Shown here one piece after another: positions 42,606 to 54,659 of a stretch of DNA of 64,000 bases. The DNA is from Elmis aenea. Lineage: Eukaryota; Arthropoda; Insecta; Coleoptera; Elmidae. The stretch spans positions 15,774,575-15,838,574 of the forward strand of contig OX393576.1 in the NCBI GenBank assembly GCA_947652605.1. Direction: 5' to 3'. Below the pieces are notes generated by a model. The model was not told the origin of the DNA and did no database searches. It worked only from the letters and a program-made list of their open reading frames with translations. Made by a program: the position numbers and the translations under genes. Positions within the stretch are counted from its first letter, which is position 1; every line of letters starts with the position of its first letter.

Positions 42606-44520
42606 ATATTGGTGACAAACCATTAATATTAAAGGCGTTAGTCTTATTTTTTTCCCTCTCCTAAATACGTTTTTCGTGATATAGTATTTAACATGTCTTG
42701 AACTGTTGTGATGACATATTTTTGGGCTAACACATCAGGAAAAACAATTAGGATCTTATACAAAAAGTTACAGATAACACGAAAAATTTATTTATAGCAA
42801 AGTTTGTTGGGATATTATGGTTTTCACTCCACAAAATATCGAAATAATATTAACAGCAATAACGTTTCATAGGATAGGGGCTAACTGCAGGTTTTTGTAC
42901 AAGTATATACCTACTACCTAGTATATCACGATATACAAAAAAAAGTGCTGCCTCATTTTGCAAGTAAAAAGCGATGACTTTAAACAGTACCTATCAGTAA
43001 ACAAGGTCAAACACTATGAAGCTTATAAACTTCCTTTTTTAAAAGTTTCAAGACATTTTGGTACAGTATTTTAATTGGCAAATTCTGCTAGTTTGTGTTT
43101 ACATAAGTTCTTTTAAAGAGTAAAACAGTTGGCGGTATCGAGGATCAGATTGCTTGAAGTTTATATGGTTAAAATGCAGTGATAACAAATCAATTTAAAG
43201 AGACAGTTTATTTAGTTCCGAACAATTTTTGGATTTTGAGAATTAAAATTAAAATTTTAATGCACCTACTTTACATTTTTTGTTTGTTGATGAATTATTT
43301 TTTACATGCCAATTCTCTAAAATTACTTCCATGAGTGTTTGATGAGATATACTAAAATCCTTTTCTTTCAAAGAAAGTCCAAAGAACAAGAAGTTTGTCG
43401 TAAATAAATGACCATGCCTTTTATAGGCAAGCATATACTGTACTTGTTACCTAAACATTAATTATTTATGTAAATGTTTCTTAACTTATTCCAAATATGT
43501 AGAATGTTTGAAGTTTTTACTCGTTGTGTGAGTTAGCATAAATGTTCAGGGTCACTTAATTTATAGTTATTAATTTTACTAGTTAAAGTACGTGAAAGGG
43601 TAAAGAAAGTAGGTAGATAGACTAAAGAAATTAGTTAGAAGATTGTTAGTGTTCAACTGAACATTAAAGTAATTTGTAAAGACTAATTGACAAGAAAGTG
43701 TTTGCAGTTGCTAATCGACTCTTTTTACTGTATGTACTAATTATTAATGTAACAAACGATATGCAAAAGTTAAGCACAAAATAATTTGAAATAATTTTGA
43801 GTTAAAGGTGTGAGGTTTATTAAAAAAGTGGTAATAAATTTGGTCCGACTTGCATTGGGGTACCGTTAAAAATAATCGGCACTTTTAATCAGAAATACGC
43901 ATTCTTTAGCTGGCGAGTTTTTGTTTCAAAAAAAGTTACTGTTTCTTATGCACGTACATTCAATGATTTTTGAAATGTTTTCCATGATGTAAGGAGTATA
44001 TAGGTTCGTCAGTTGTTGCCTTAAAGTTTAATAAGTCTTTGCCTGGTTTAAAGTTATTTTAAAGCAGTTACAAGCTACAACATTATATGTACAAATACCT
44101 GCATTGCTAATACTTGCAATTTTCAGTAACATAGGTTACGTTACGGTACAGATATACATAATCTCTTTTTAACCTGGCGATTGGACCATTGACAGCTGGG
44201 ATTGTTAAACACTGGTAATTTAACAAAATCACGTTTTGTAACATAACATCAACAATTTTGATGCAGCTTGGTTAATACTCCTAGTTTTATTTTATTTTCT
44301 ATGATTGCTGCCAACTGTCAAAGTACACAGTAAAAAGAGAGAAATATACTTTCATTTCACTTCATCAGCTTAGGTTGCCACTCATTGTACATACATAATT
44401 AATATTATGTAGATTGATAGGGAATGCGCAATATAGGTTTTCTTGTGTTGTGCTGTATTTGGTTGTTACTAATTAAAAAGTTAATATCGAACGCTACCAT
44501 ATTAAATTCTTTAACTTTCT
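42606..44520. other. Intergenic, AT-rich, nothing recognised
   Basis: No coding segment or repeat end is supported in about 1.9 kb upstream of the candidate 5' exon. Confidence 0.4.
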
Positions 44521-44524
44521 AGAT

Positions 44525-44606
44525 TGTAGACGATCTATTGGCACAGTGCACAGTGCGATTAAAGTGCGTAGTGCGTGTGAAACCTAATTAAAACTTTGGT
44601 AAGATG
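44525..44606 (+). other. Candidate 5' exon ending in ATG
   Basis: A short stretch that looks less AT-rich, with AGTGCG repeats (GTGCACAGTGCGATTAAAG, GTGCGTAGTGCGTGTG), ends AAGATG immediately before GTAAGT at 44607. The start-codon-then-donor layout is the same as SKI8 exon 1. No downstream partner exon could be identified, so the gene is unknown and the call is weak. Confidence 0.25.
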
Positions 44607-45453
44607 GTAAGTGTTTAATTTTTAGGTATATTTTAACTAATTTAGTGTCTTGATAACTCGATTTAATGTTTTTACCACTGATGTGGCTTTCTAAGAAAAG
44701 TAACATTGATAGTTTTTCCACCTCTGTGTACCTACTAATAAAAATGCAAATACAGCATATCGAAACCATTTTATATGTACTTTTTTTTAAAAATTATCTT
44801 GTCAATCAGTACTTGAAAAGTGTATTGATTTTATTACTCGAAAATAATGTTTGCATTATTTTAATGTGCCCATTCTTTAGTTGTTGATGCTTAGTAAGTA
44901 GTATGGAACATGTTTATACGTATGTGTGTATAAGACAACCAATTTGATATTCTCGGTTCGTAAAGTTTTATGGGATTTGTAATGGCTGCTTGCAGTACTG
45001 CGCTTGTGTCCTTAATACAGTTAAGAGAAACCACCCTCGAGAAACACCTCCTTCAGCTATGGTCGGTTCTGTGTGTGAATTATGGCATAAAATAAAGATT
45101 GTGCATGGTTACTACAACGAAACTGTTAATCAACTTTATGATGTAGAATCGAATATGTATACAAACTGTATTTTATTATACTATGAAAGAAAATCAGTTA
45201 AGGGTTACGGTTTTATTTAAAGTGTCTTTCTTTGTAAAGAGACACATATTTAAAAAACTTTATTGCCACGACAAACAAAACAATTCATTCTACTTTTAAA
45301 AATTCGTAGGGCGTTTTTGTGTTTTGTTTTGCTATGGAAAGGTCTTAGTATAAATATGAATATAATGGTTTAATTTCTAGTTTTTTTTTTTACTCGCAAC
45401 AAAATACTTAACTAAATACATTTAATTGTGCTATTTGGTTGAATTTTTGTGTA
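44607..45453. other. Intron or intergenic
   Basis: Contains a 76-codon open frame (44990-45220) and an overlapping short frame starting ATGGCTGCTTGC at 44982 (38 codons). Neither has a recognised motif. Confidence 0.3.
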
Positions 45454-47110
45454 CAGGGTGGTCCAAGTTCGGTGGGATTACATAGGTATTTCGCTTAAAA
45501 TTTAAGATAGAGAAACCCTTAAATTACCAAAACTGTGCAGTATTTTGAGACAAACTCAAAACCGCTTTCAAAAATATTCCGGTTTTTCAGTTATAAAACA
45601 AGTGTTTTTTTTGTCATATCTCCGTTATTGTTGTAAACAGGGGTTTGGAGCGGAGCGCGGAGCTGGAGCGCGGAGCAGTGGAGCAATGGGTTTTTGCCCG
45701 GAGCGGGAGCGGAGCCCGGAGCAAAGAATTTTGATTGCTCCACTGCTCCACTTTACTATTATAAATTAAATTTTTTTTTTATTTTTATGAATTATTCTCA
45801 TGGGTATAGTATTTAATAAAATTATAAATAAACTAAATATTTTTTTTTTGAAGTAAAATTATTATAATGTATGTACATGAATTTTAAAAATTTTTAAAGA
45901 ACTTTCTTTTTCTTTTTTTTAACTTTTTTAACTGAAGATCAATAATTTGTTCATTTATTTAACTTCACTTCTTTCTTAGGGTCAAATATTGTAATTTTTG
46001 GTCCATTTCCACATAATCTCATAAAATTTTAGCTTTGTTTTTAAAAACAAATTTTTAAATAAAAAACTTATTTTATTAATATTTGGAGCGCGGAGCGGAG
46101 CGGGAGCGGAGCTGGAGCAGGCATCTTGATGCCGGAGCGGAGCTGGAGCGGAGCAACTAAAAAATAGGACTGCTCCAAACCCCTGGTTGTAAATATCAAA
46201 AAAATTTATTCAGATTATTTTTAGATATTTGTATGTAATACTCGATTGTACTAAAAAAAAATAATTTTACGCTTGCCGTTAAACAGTTATGACACAAATA
46301 AACTTTTTTTTTTTAAGTAAAAGCTATAGTTGGCTATGACCTATTTAAATTCCTTATTTTTTTCTCATTCTTAATATATAAGGGTTGATGAGGTTTTTTG
46401 CAGTAATACTCAATTTACGAAGGTTTTTTAGTTGTTTTTTTTTTTTTAAAGAAAAACAGTAATCTGTAAAAACGAAAAAAAACAAGGTGTAAGTAAAGCC
46501 TTTTAAAACTCACGTGGTGCAAGTTACAAAGGTATTTTCATTTGTCGTTGAGATAAACATAAATATTTAAACATAAGATAAACAACAATATACTACATGC
46601 TAATTCTGACTATAGGTACCTATGTATAGTTGTTATCTTATGTTTGAATATTTATGATGTTTATCTCAACAACAAATTAAAATACCTTTGTAACTTGTAC
46701 CACAGGAGGTTTAAAAGATTTTACACTTTTTGTTTTGTTTTCACAGCCTGTTTTAAAAAAGCTTTGTAACTTGCGTATTATTAAAAATAACTACATCATC
46801 ATTTATAACTTTGGAAAAAAAAAGAAATTAAAATAGGTCATAGCCAACTAACGCTTCCGTTTAAAAAAGGATAAGTTTGTGACATAACTGTTTAACGGCG
46901 AGTATAATTTTTTTTTTTAGTGCAGTCGAATTTTATATAAACATATCTAAAAAATAACCTTCATAATTTTTTTCGATATTTACAACAATAACCGAGATAT
47001 GAAACATTATAAATATGACAATCTAATAAGTCAAAAACCGTAGGTAAATGATACGCATCTTACAGTAAAAGTTTTATTTTTCATGCGAATGACTTCTCCA
47101 GAATAAGTGA
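45454..47110. mobile_element. Foldback element with long inverted arms
   Basis: The left end is CAGGGTGGTCCAAG preceded by TA. Inverted similarity pairs 45580-46590 with 46600-47060: CGTTAAACAGTTATG against its reverse complement near 46887, TTGGCTATGACCTATTT near 46330 against 46832, and AAACATAAGATAAACAACA near 46570 against 46632. The centre is near 46595. The right end lacks the CAGGGTGG mirror, so it is diverged or truncated near 47.1 kb. The left arm is interrupted by a hAT-type MITE (45638-46185). No protein is encoded. Confidence 0.75.
45638..46185. mobile_element. 548-bp hAT-type MITE with GGAGC microrepeats
   Basis: CAGGGGTTTGGAGC and GCTCCAAACCCCTG form inverted termini, with GTTGTAAA duplicated on both sides (45630-45637 and 46186-46193). 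Subterminal regions are arrays of GGAGCGGAGC and GGAGCGC. The right arm of the surrounding foldback carries the matching site once (46979-46986), an internal empty-site control. Confidence 0.92.
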
Positions 47111-48136
47111 ACCAGTTACAATGTTAGAACTAGTATTAACCTTTAATAAAAATTATAAACTTTATACGTTTGAAAACAACAGTTATGTTTCAAATTTAAA
47201 TAATTAAATGGGAAATAATAATTAATTACTCGGCTGTTATTGGTTGTTATACTAAATTTTATTTACACAATGCACCTATAGTTAAGCTTATTTTTGTACA
47301 TCAGGTTTTCATAATTTTGGCTTTACGATATTTCAAATAACTTTAGCATGTTTTAAGTTTCTCTTTAATTTTTCAATTAAGTATAAGCATAAACTATAGG
47401 TATAGTATATTTCTTTTAAAACTACTCACAGCGGATTAAGAAGAGGCAGAACTAAAGGAAACAAATGCACAATCTCCGTCTCTTTCTTTAAATATTATTT
47501 GTGTTTACAATTCAGTCTACGCCAATGAAAGTTGTAATCTAATTGAATGAATATTATCGCAAGCAGTCGAAATTTGATCCCTAATTATAGGTTCAATAAG
47601 GTTTAATTTGGGTTCTTAGGTAAAAGAAAATTAATATCTGTATCAGTGTTTCCCAAACGTATTTGCTTGAAAACAATTATAATTTAAAATCTATTATAGC
47701 GTATATAAGGTAATAAGCTTTTAGCGAGAACTGGTTTAGAACTGCAGCATTATGGTCATTATGCTTAAAGAAAAGCAATTAGGAAGATGTGGTATACGAT
47801 TATGATTTTAGGTGTTGTGCCATACAAATCATTTAAGGTTTATAATCCAACATTGTGTATGTACCTGGGTTGTTCCAACTGCTTAAGCCGATATGGGAAT
47901 TTTTATTTGAGATATACTATAGTTACATATTATATTTATAAATTAAGTGTAACTACCTAAACAGCAAAATAATTCAATATTATTTACCTTTTAGTTAATT
48001 AAATTTTTACCAGAACTTATTGACTGTTTTCAAAATAAAAAATTCTTGGTTGAATTGAAAGTTATTTATTCGATGGTCAACAATGTATTTTACACGTTAT
48101 CGGAAAGTTTTAAGTTTTGAAATGAAGCGCCAGCTG
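47111..48136. other. Intergenic, AT-rich, nothing recognised
   Basis: No supported gene or repeat end. Confidence 0.4.
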
Positions 48137-48139
48137 TAA

Positions 48140-48313
48140 TGGGGGTCATACACGTTCCGGTATAGCTGTCAGGTTTGCCTGAATAATAAAAAATGTTCAG
48201 GTTTACCTAAACAGTTTTGGTAACATTGCCTGTGCAGTTATGTAACACATACGCTCCGGTATACCTGCAAGCAGGCAAACCTGACAGGTATACCGGAACG
48301 TGTATGACCCCCA
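48140..48313. mobile_element. 174-bp MITE, TAA target duplication
   Basis: TGGGGGTCATACACGTTCCG is mirrored perfectly at the right end; TAA flanks at 48137-48139 and 48314-48316. The arms continue with CTGTCAGGTTTGCCTG. The 3-bp TAA duplication suggests PIF/Harbinger. Near-perfect arms suggest a young copy. Confidence 0.85.
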
Positions 48314-48316
48314 TAA

Positions 48317-49190
48317 GAGTAATTTAATTTCTCGTATTAAGGAAGATAACCGATTAGATTTCGTTTTTCTTTAATTTTTAATTATTACCTACTTTTCAGT
48401 AAAGAGTTACAAAAACACTCACTTCAGAAAATAGGGGAACATTTTAAACTAATGAAATTTTTTTTGATTGATTCAAGCAAGCAATGTATTTTTTATTTTG
48501 TGTTCAATGAAAACTTCTAAGGTTTTAATTTAATTTTAAAACATTATCGTTGCTGTTGAATTATTTGAGTGATTCATTTTAAATGTAATAAACGAGTTAA
48601 AGACTTGCCTTATTATCCATACAAAGATTTAATTATATAGAAAAACTTGACTTGTTTCAAGACGTCTGTCTCTTCGTCGGTAGCTTTTATTTGATTATTT
48701 TTGACTGAAGTTGTTTTAGCTATTAACAAATAAAAAAAGTTCTTTCTCTTGCGAATTATTTGTTTGTATAATGTATCTATTGTGCATTTAAAAAAACACC
48801 CATTGAGATTTTTTTATCACTAATTGACAGCCCCTTTATTTCACATATTGTCCATTAAATCTGCGTTATCATCATAAAATGATCGTGGTATTTTTATGCA
48901 AAAAGAAGATCACACGGGTAATATTTATTGCGAAAAAATTACCCCATAAATAATAAAAAGTGTAAGTATTCGTATATCAGAATGCGCTCAATGGTCTTTT
49001 ATGTTTTTACGCATTGGAAATCGTGATATATTTGCTTTTATTTGGTAAAAATAGCATTAGGTATGTTTTTGTAATTTTGAAGGTATTATTTTTATTGTAA
49101 CTTTTTAAAATATACAGAAGGAAATTTAAATCGCTGAACTTATTTTAATCGATTAGTATTTATTCTTTAATTTACTTCTTTTTTATATTC
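48317..49190. other. Intergenic, AT-rich, nothing recognised
   Basis: No supported gene; a few TTTTATG/TTTTACG motifs near 48995-49015. Confidence 0.4.
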
Positions 49191-49195
49191 AACTA

Positions 49196-49517
49196 GGCGA
49201 TTTACCCGGCGTTGCACGGGTGATTACAATTCTCTTTTATCAATCACAGACTACTCGCGCTCCGCGCTCGCGCCCGGCGGACGTTCCCAGATTTTATCAA
49301 TCAGACTACTCGCGCTCCCCGCTCGCGCTCGGCGGACGTTTCCGGCCGTTCTTGGGCATTTCCGGCCGTTCTTTATACGACGTTTGATCCGCCAGGTCCT
49401 AAATAGTAACTGTGCAAAATTTGGTCCCGATCGGTCAACGGACCTAGGATTCTATAGCGAACAAACAAACAAACAAACAAACAAACAAACAAACAAGCTC
49501 TTTTATATAAATAGATT
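49196..49517 (+). mobile_element. Retroposon-like dispersed repeat with (CAAA)n tail, copy 1
   Basis: This GC-rich block begins near ACCCGGCGTTGCACGGGT. An internal partial duplication repeats CAGACTACTCGCGCTC. It continues GCTCGGCGGACGTT, ATTTGGTCCCGATCGGTCAA and TCTATAGCGAACAAACAAAC, and ends in CTCTTTTATATAAATAG. The oriented (CAAA)n tail suggests retroposition. The second copy at 60.67 kb shares the 3' part. The family is unassigned. Confidence 0.75.
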
Positions 49518-49559
49518 ATGCTTCTTTTATAAACACAACGTACCAAGCATATTCGAAAA

Positions 49560-49950
49560 TGGTGTATGGTTTTTTTAATAAAAAAAACGAGAATATATTT
49601 TGAAATAATAAAATTTTTATTAGATTTACCATATCTTTAACTACTTGTCTTTTGTCTACAACATAGTTTCCATTATTGAGACATTTATCATAACGGGCCA
49701 TCCGCGTCTGTATAGAGGGAAACATGTGAAGATAAAAAGTGTGGTTACTCCTGCACTGCTCCTTTTGACGTTATCATCGTTGAAAAACCGCTGACAAGCA
49801 AGGAACTTCCTTAGATGAAGAAACAGATTAAAGTCACTTGGTGCCAAGCCTATGGGCTCTTAGAAGGGCAATCCATTTGTTCCCAGCCAAATAACGTGAA
49901 GAGGGCTTGAGTTTTAACAGCAGTGGGTACTTCTTGAAGAACATTTTCGT
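49560..49950 (-). pseudogene. Mariner-family transposase C-terminal remnant
   Basis: Minus-strand reading gives TVKTQALFTLFGWEQ-like sequence near 49900, then GLAPSDFNLFLHLRKFLACQ (near 49845-49790), RFFNDDNVKR, and in other frames TRMARYDKCLNNGNYVV near 49690-49660. The LAPSDF.LF box and the C-terminal YDKCL..G..YV are typical of mariner. The tyrosine-proline part of the usual YSPD box is damaged. Two or more frameshifts. It differs from the AAGCTGAATT mariner family found at 24, 26 and 63 kb. Confidence 0.8.
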
Positions 49951-50196
49951 CATCCACTGTTAGCACAATTTCTGAAAGTTAAAACGATTTTTTTCAAACT
50001 TTATAGAGAACAGTTGTTGAAATTTGCATATAATGCTCAAACGATTAGCGCAGTATTGGCTATCTTCAGTCTTCACAGTCGGTCCTATTCTATGAAGAGG
50101 GTATTTAGTAGCTGGTGCCATGTTATAATAAATGCCTTAATAATGGTGGAAACTATGTAGAGACGTATAATAGATAAAATTGTATGGCGAATCTAA

Positions 50197-50746
50197 AGTC
50201 TGTTTTATACTATACTATTTTTTCGTTTAAGAAAATCGTATACGGTGTCAATCAGAAATTAAAAATCTTGAACGAAAAATTCGTACGAAATTACTACCTG
50301 CCCTAAATGCGTCCAATTTTAGCATGCGCGCATGCGTATTTTACTGTAACTGTATGACTGTATCTGACCGCATGTCATTTGTGGGTTAGGTTAACTGAAA
50401 CAATCAAACGATGTTAAATACTACTTATTACCGTTATCCCTCACAATTTATTTTGTAGGAATAAATATGTAGAATGGGACAAGCGTTAAATATACGTTAA
50501 ATTTGAAAATGATTCGCTTTCTGTTCTGTGATCAAATTGAACATTTGACATGGTTACTCAAGGTGCCAACAAAATATGATAAAAGTTACTAAAAAGTAAC
50601 CAAAATATATTGGAGTTTTCGTACCAAAAAATAGTACAATGTAAATGGTTCATATTTTCCATGCTAAATTCTTGAACGGAAATTTTTGTATTAAAAATCG
50701 TATACGATTTTCTTAAACGAAAAAATAGTATAGTATAAAACAGACT
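50197..50746. mobile_element. 550-bp MITE with perfect long TIRs, TAA target duplication
   Basis: AGTCTGTTTTATACTATACT is mirrored exactly at the right end; the inverted repeat spans about 48 bases with little or no mismatch. TAA flanks at 50194-50196 and 50747-50749. The middle (50400-50535) matches 6300-6440 inside the P-like element (CTACTTATTACCGTTAT, GCGTTAAATATACGTTAAAT). No transposase. Confidence 0.85.
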
Positions 50747-50749
50747 TAA

Positions 50750-51780
50750 CACTAAGCAAAATGTTTTAAAATATATTCTTGGTTCCTTTTAATAGTCAAA
50801 CGGTACTTTCTTTCCGAATATGACTTGAAATATGTTATCGCTTCATCTTTTGTTGGGAAGTATTGCACTTCGTCTTCGTGCGGGTCATTTTTCTCTTACT
50901 ATTCTATTGCCACTTATTCACGATGTAGAATGTTCGTTCCATTCCCTTCTTGTACTCTCAATCCATTATCTTATTCGTTTTATATTGCCTTATCCTAATT
51001 GTCTTATTTCTGCACTTATTTTCCTCTTTTATCCTGGTTTTTTGATTGTTTTCGCAAAGATTTCACTTGAAACAATTCGATGTTTAATTATATTAAATGA
51101 TTTTGTTTATGTATAATTTTTTAGGTATTAATGACTTTTAATGTTTTTTTTTTTGAATGACCGAAAATATAACATTTTAATCGTTAAACATTTTTGGAAT
51201 TCAAATCTAATAATTTTTGTTAAAAAGCTATTTTAATGAATAGCATGGATTTTTAAATTTTTAATGTTTATAATGTTTTTTCTGATGTAAAAAAGTTCGT
51301 TTAAATGTGATGTTCAGCTGATATAATGCAGTGTGTTCCAGGGTTGATGTTTGAAGTGTGTTGGGCCAAAAATATTTGCGGTCTAAATTTACTTTCGCTT
51401 CTGCTTTATTTAAAACTCATTTTAGCACAATTCGAATTTACCTTTATCAAGTGGGCCTTGAGGCATTGACAATCGAAAGAAAACGATTTTATTACTAGTA
51501 AACTTACCTTCTTTTTTTTGTAAAAGATTCGAGATAATATCTTTAAGAAAACACAGAGACAACTGCTTTAAATTTTATTTTATTTTCTTAATGTCTTTAT
51601 TAAAATACAAGATATAAGGGATTGAATGTAATTTATCAACTATTATATCATCTACATTTTCCAGTTTAAAAAACAAAGTTTCAACTGTTATTTTCAGTCA
51701 AAAATAATTTAGCATTGTGAGCTTTCCCTCCAAAAATTCGAAAATATTGAGCGGCGTTGTTTCACTTAGTAGTTCACGGT
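50750..51780. other. Intergenic, T-rich, nothing recognised
   Basis: A 94-codon open frame at 50832-51116 is hydrophobic but T-rich and without motif; no support as a gene. Confidence 0.4.
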
Positions 51781-51791
51781 TTTAAGTGAGG

Positions 51792-51911
51792 ATGGCGCAG
51801 TCGTCCATGCTGAGAGGTAACACTCCTTATTCAGGATATGGGGCAGATAACTACTTTGGTACCATGACTACAACCAGCGACTTAGCAAATCCTGCGATTA
51901 TTAGTTTATGA
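51792..51911 (+). CDS. Candidate short coding exon, unknown
   Basis: A 39-codon frame (ATG 51792, TGA 51909) reads MAQSSMLRGNTPYSGYGADN, continuing YFGTMTTTSDLANPAIISL. Composition looks less AT-rich than the flanks and the peptide is of normal complexity, unlike the T-rich frames around it. It could be a terminal exon entered from an acceptor such as TTTTAAG just upstream, or a 5' exon using GAGAG|GTAACA at about 51821. I do not recognise the family. Weak support. Confidence 0.25.
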   Translation: MAQSSMLRGNTPYSGYGADNYFGTMTTTSDLANPAIISL

Positions 51912-53530
51912 TACTTATAAACGCACTTTGTTCTTATTTAAATGTATCATAAAACATCGCAGTGGGCGTCTGCGGGCATATCATATTAATAACAAAACAG
52001 TAAATGAAACAAGTAATTGTCGACTGAATGAGTAAAATAAAATTTATGATGCTCTTACGACTACTATACAGAATACTACAAGGTAAATAAAGCTTATGAA
52101 TCATTAAATTACAATTAACATTAACATAAACTTAACAAATGACTTCCGATTTTAATACACCTCTTTAAATAAAGTGCTATATGGTTTCCCGTATTTTTAT
52201 TTTATGTCAATAGCAGTAAACGTTTAGTAAACAATCATCATGACTTGTTGTAAAATTTATAGTTTTTTTTTTAATACGTTTAGTCTTTGATATTCTTAAT
52301 TTGCAATAACTTATATTGCCTATTATGATAATTTTTATTGGCGCTTGTGTATTTGTAAATTGTATACTTACGGGTAATTGCCTATTTAATTGAGTTTAAC
52401 TGTATTTAAATTATATGTAGTATTGTGTAAATAATTAATTAACCTTTTCTTTAAGTAATTTTAAGACGAAGAAATTTAACTGTAATGGGCAGGAAGGTAT
52501 CGTTTAAGAGCTTACGAAGTGTTAAAACATCATATACGCTCTCTGCCTTTTTCTGTAAATAAAATACAAAAAAACATACATTTATAAATATTATTAAAAT
52601 AGGTTGGTATGTTCTAAAATTAGAAACATATCAACATATTCTACTTAAGTCATTTTAACAGGAACATAATCAGGAACAAAAACTTTCCCGTTATTTAATT
52701 TTAAACCCAAAGTTATTTTAAATACAGTTATTAAACTGCCTTAAAAATCTAATATCGTACTTATGTGCATAATTTGTTTAAATCGTATCAGTAAACGAAA
52801 ATCCGGGTAACATTTAATAAACCATTTGCGAAGTCACTTTAAGTATCTTTAGGTTGTGTAAAACATTTGAGCTACTAATTTATAAACCATTAATATTTAT
52901 TTAACAGGTAGTTTTTTGATTTCGGTATACTTTATTACGTTGTAATATTTATACAGCGTTATTTTATCATGTCTGAAAAAGAAAAGTAGTCTAATGCATC
53001 GCATTTATGTTGTTAGTAGTTATTAGAGTGAATGATTTTTTACATTACTTATTTTATTTTGAAACAAAACTGTTTGCTGAGATGAGTAATTATTTAGTAA
53101 TATCCTGTTCTTGTATTTGCTGTAGAAAAGTAGCAATTTCATATGCATTTAGCTATAGACTCCAATAGAATTTATAAAGTTGTTTTACAAGGCTTCGAAT
53201 TTAATCTTTACGGTAAAAAAATATCGACCTGGCTTACATGAACCGGTTTAAACTGCTTCAAACTCTTTTTACAACGGTCTGAATTGGTTATATTTTTAAT
53301 ACCATTGAGCATTAGTATTATGCTTTAAAAGTTTAATTAACAATCTCCCCCTTTGTTCCTGTTATGATATTCACAAATCTGGCAATCCTGCATTAGACTG
53401 AATTAAAAATGATTGATTTAAAAAAACTGGTATTTATAATAAGGCCAAAAATAAAGCTTAAAGATGAGAATAGACTTGATTTTACATTTAAAACAAATTT
53501 TCGACATATTTCTAAAGCCTTCTCATTTCT
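51912..53530. other. Intergenic, AT-rich, nothing recognised
   Basis: No supported gene, RNA or repeat end. Confidence 0.4.
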
Positions 53531-53534
53531 TGTC

Positions 53535-54240
53535 CGGAACATTCTTCGCCCACAATTCTTCGCCCACAATTCTTCGCCCACAATTCTTCGCCCACAATTC
53601 TTCACCTATACAATTCTGCGCCTCCACAATTCTTCGCCCGCAATTCTTCGCTCACAATTCTGCGCCTCCACAATTCTTCGCCCACAATTCTTCGCCCACA
53701 ATTCTTCGCCTACACAATTCTTCGGCGCCACAATTCTTCGCCGCCACAATTCTTCGCCGCCACAATTTTTCGCCGCATACAAGCATATCACAAATTTTGT
53801 TTGTAAATGTGATTGTTTTTATTTATAACGTAATTTTTACGGATTATTTTACATTAGGTTAGGTTTGGTTAGATCAGGTTAGGTTAAGTTAGGTTAATTT
53901 AATTTTTATCCACACTATAAGAACATAAACAAGATTAAAAATCACAACATACGCTATTTATGCATCAATTTTTAAACATAATATTAAAAGCAGAAGTGTT
54001 AATATACAAGAAACAACTTTAGGCTAATGTAAAATAATATGTAAAAATTACATTATTAATAAAAACAATCACATTTACAAATAAAATTTGTTATATGCTT
54101 GTATGCGGCGAAAAATTGTGGCGCCGAAGAATTGTGGCGGCGAAGAGTTGTGGCGGCGAAGAATTTTGTAGGCGTAAGCGAAGAAATGTGGGCGAAGAAT
54201 TGTGGAGGCGAATAATTGTGGGCGAAGAATATTCCTAGAC
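53535..54240. mobile_element. Foldback element with tandem ACAATTCTTCGCC microrepeats
   Basis: Left arm: about 17 copies of AATTCTTCGCC variants spaced 12-16 bases (53540-53775). Right arm: the inverse GGCGAAGAATTGTGG repeats (54104-54235). Inner unique sequence also pairs (TGTAAATGTGATTGTTTTTA near 53802 against 54066). The open frames rich in FFAHNSSP or EELW are translations of the microrepeat, not proteins. Target duplication not identified. Confidence 0.75.
53850..53900 (+). repeat. Degenerate TTAGG-like tract
   Basis: TTAGGTTAGG, TCAGGTTAGG and TTAGGTTAAT occur within about 50 bases in the loop of the foldback element. This resembles the insect telomere unit TTAGG, but it is short and impure. 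Confidence 0.4.
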
Positions 54241-54584
54241 CCCCGTAAATTATCACAAAAACCGCAATATCTCGATAAATATATTAACTTTAGACATAAT
54301 TGATCCTTAACAGTTTTAAAGATAATTAAATAATCAATAAAAATGGGAAAATATGTAAGGTGTTCCTTTAAAAAAAAAAGAACATTTTCGTGTTTAAAGT
54401 TTAGCCAAATGGATCGGACATAAAACATTTTTAACTACTTAATTATTAATATTCTTTTGAAGTTTTGTTTCTGTCAATATTTTTAAAAATACAATTAACT
54501 CGAAAACGACTGATTTTAGATACATAAAACCTCATACATTTTTGAAAGAGAATTTAATAAAGAATCTAAAAAAATAATACACTC

Positions 54585-54650
54585 AGGGCGCTCTATTTAA
54601 AATAACAACGTTACACGCAAAATTGAAACACCCTGTATAGTTGAAAATTA
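54585..54650. repeat. Fragment with CAGGGCGCTC / ACACCCTGTATA ends
   Basis: ACTCAGGGCGCTCTATTT and GAAACACCCTGTATAG face each other about 60 bases apart. This looks like a miniature of the CAGGGTG-ended families elsewhere in the window. Confidence 0.3.
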
Positions 54651-54659
54651 TTTTAAGTT

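Noticed and set aside
44982..45220. Short frames MAACSTALVSLIQLRETTLE (38 codons) and an overlapping 76-codon frame
   Set aside because: No family recognised and two frames compete; kept only as a note within the candidate intron.
53393..53862. Repetitive open frames (FFAHNSSP / EELWAKNCG) as proteins
   Set aside because: They are translations of the AATTCTTCGCC microrepeat in several frames and both strands.
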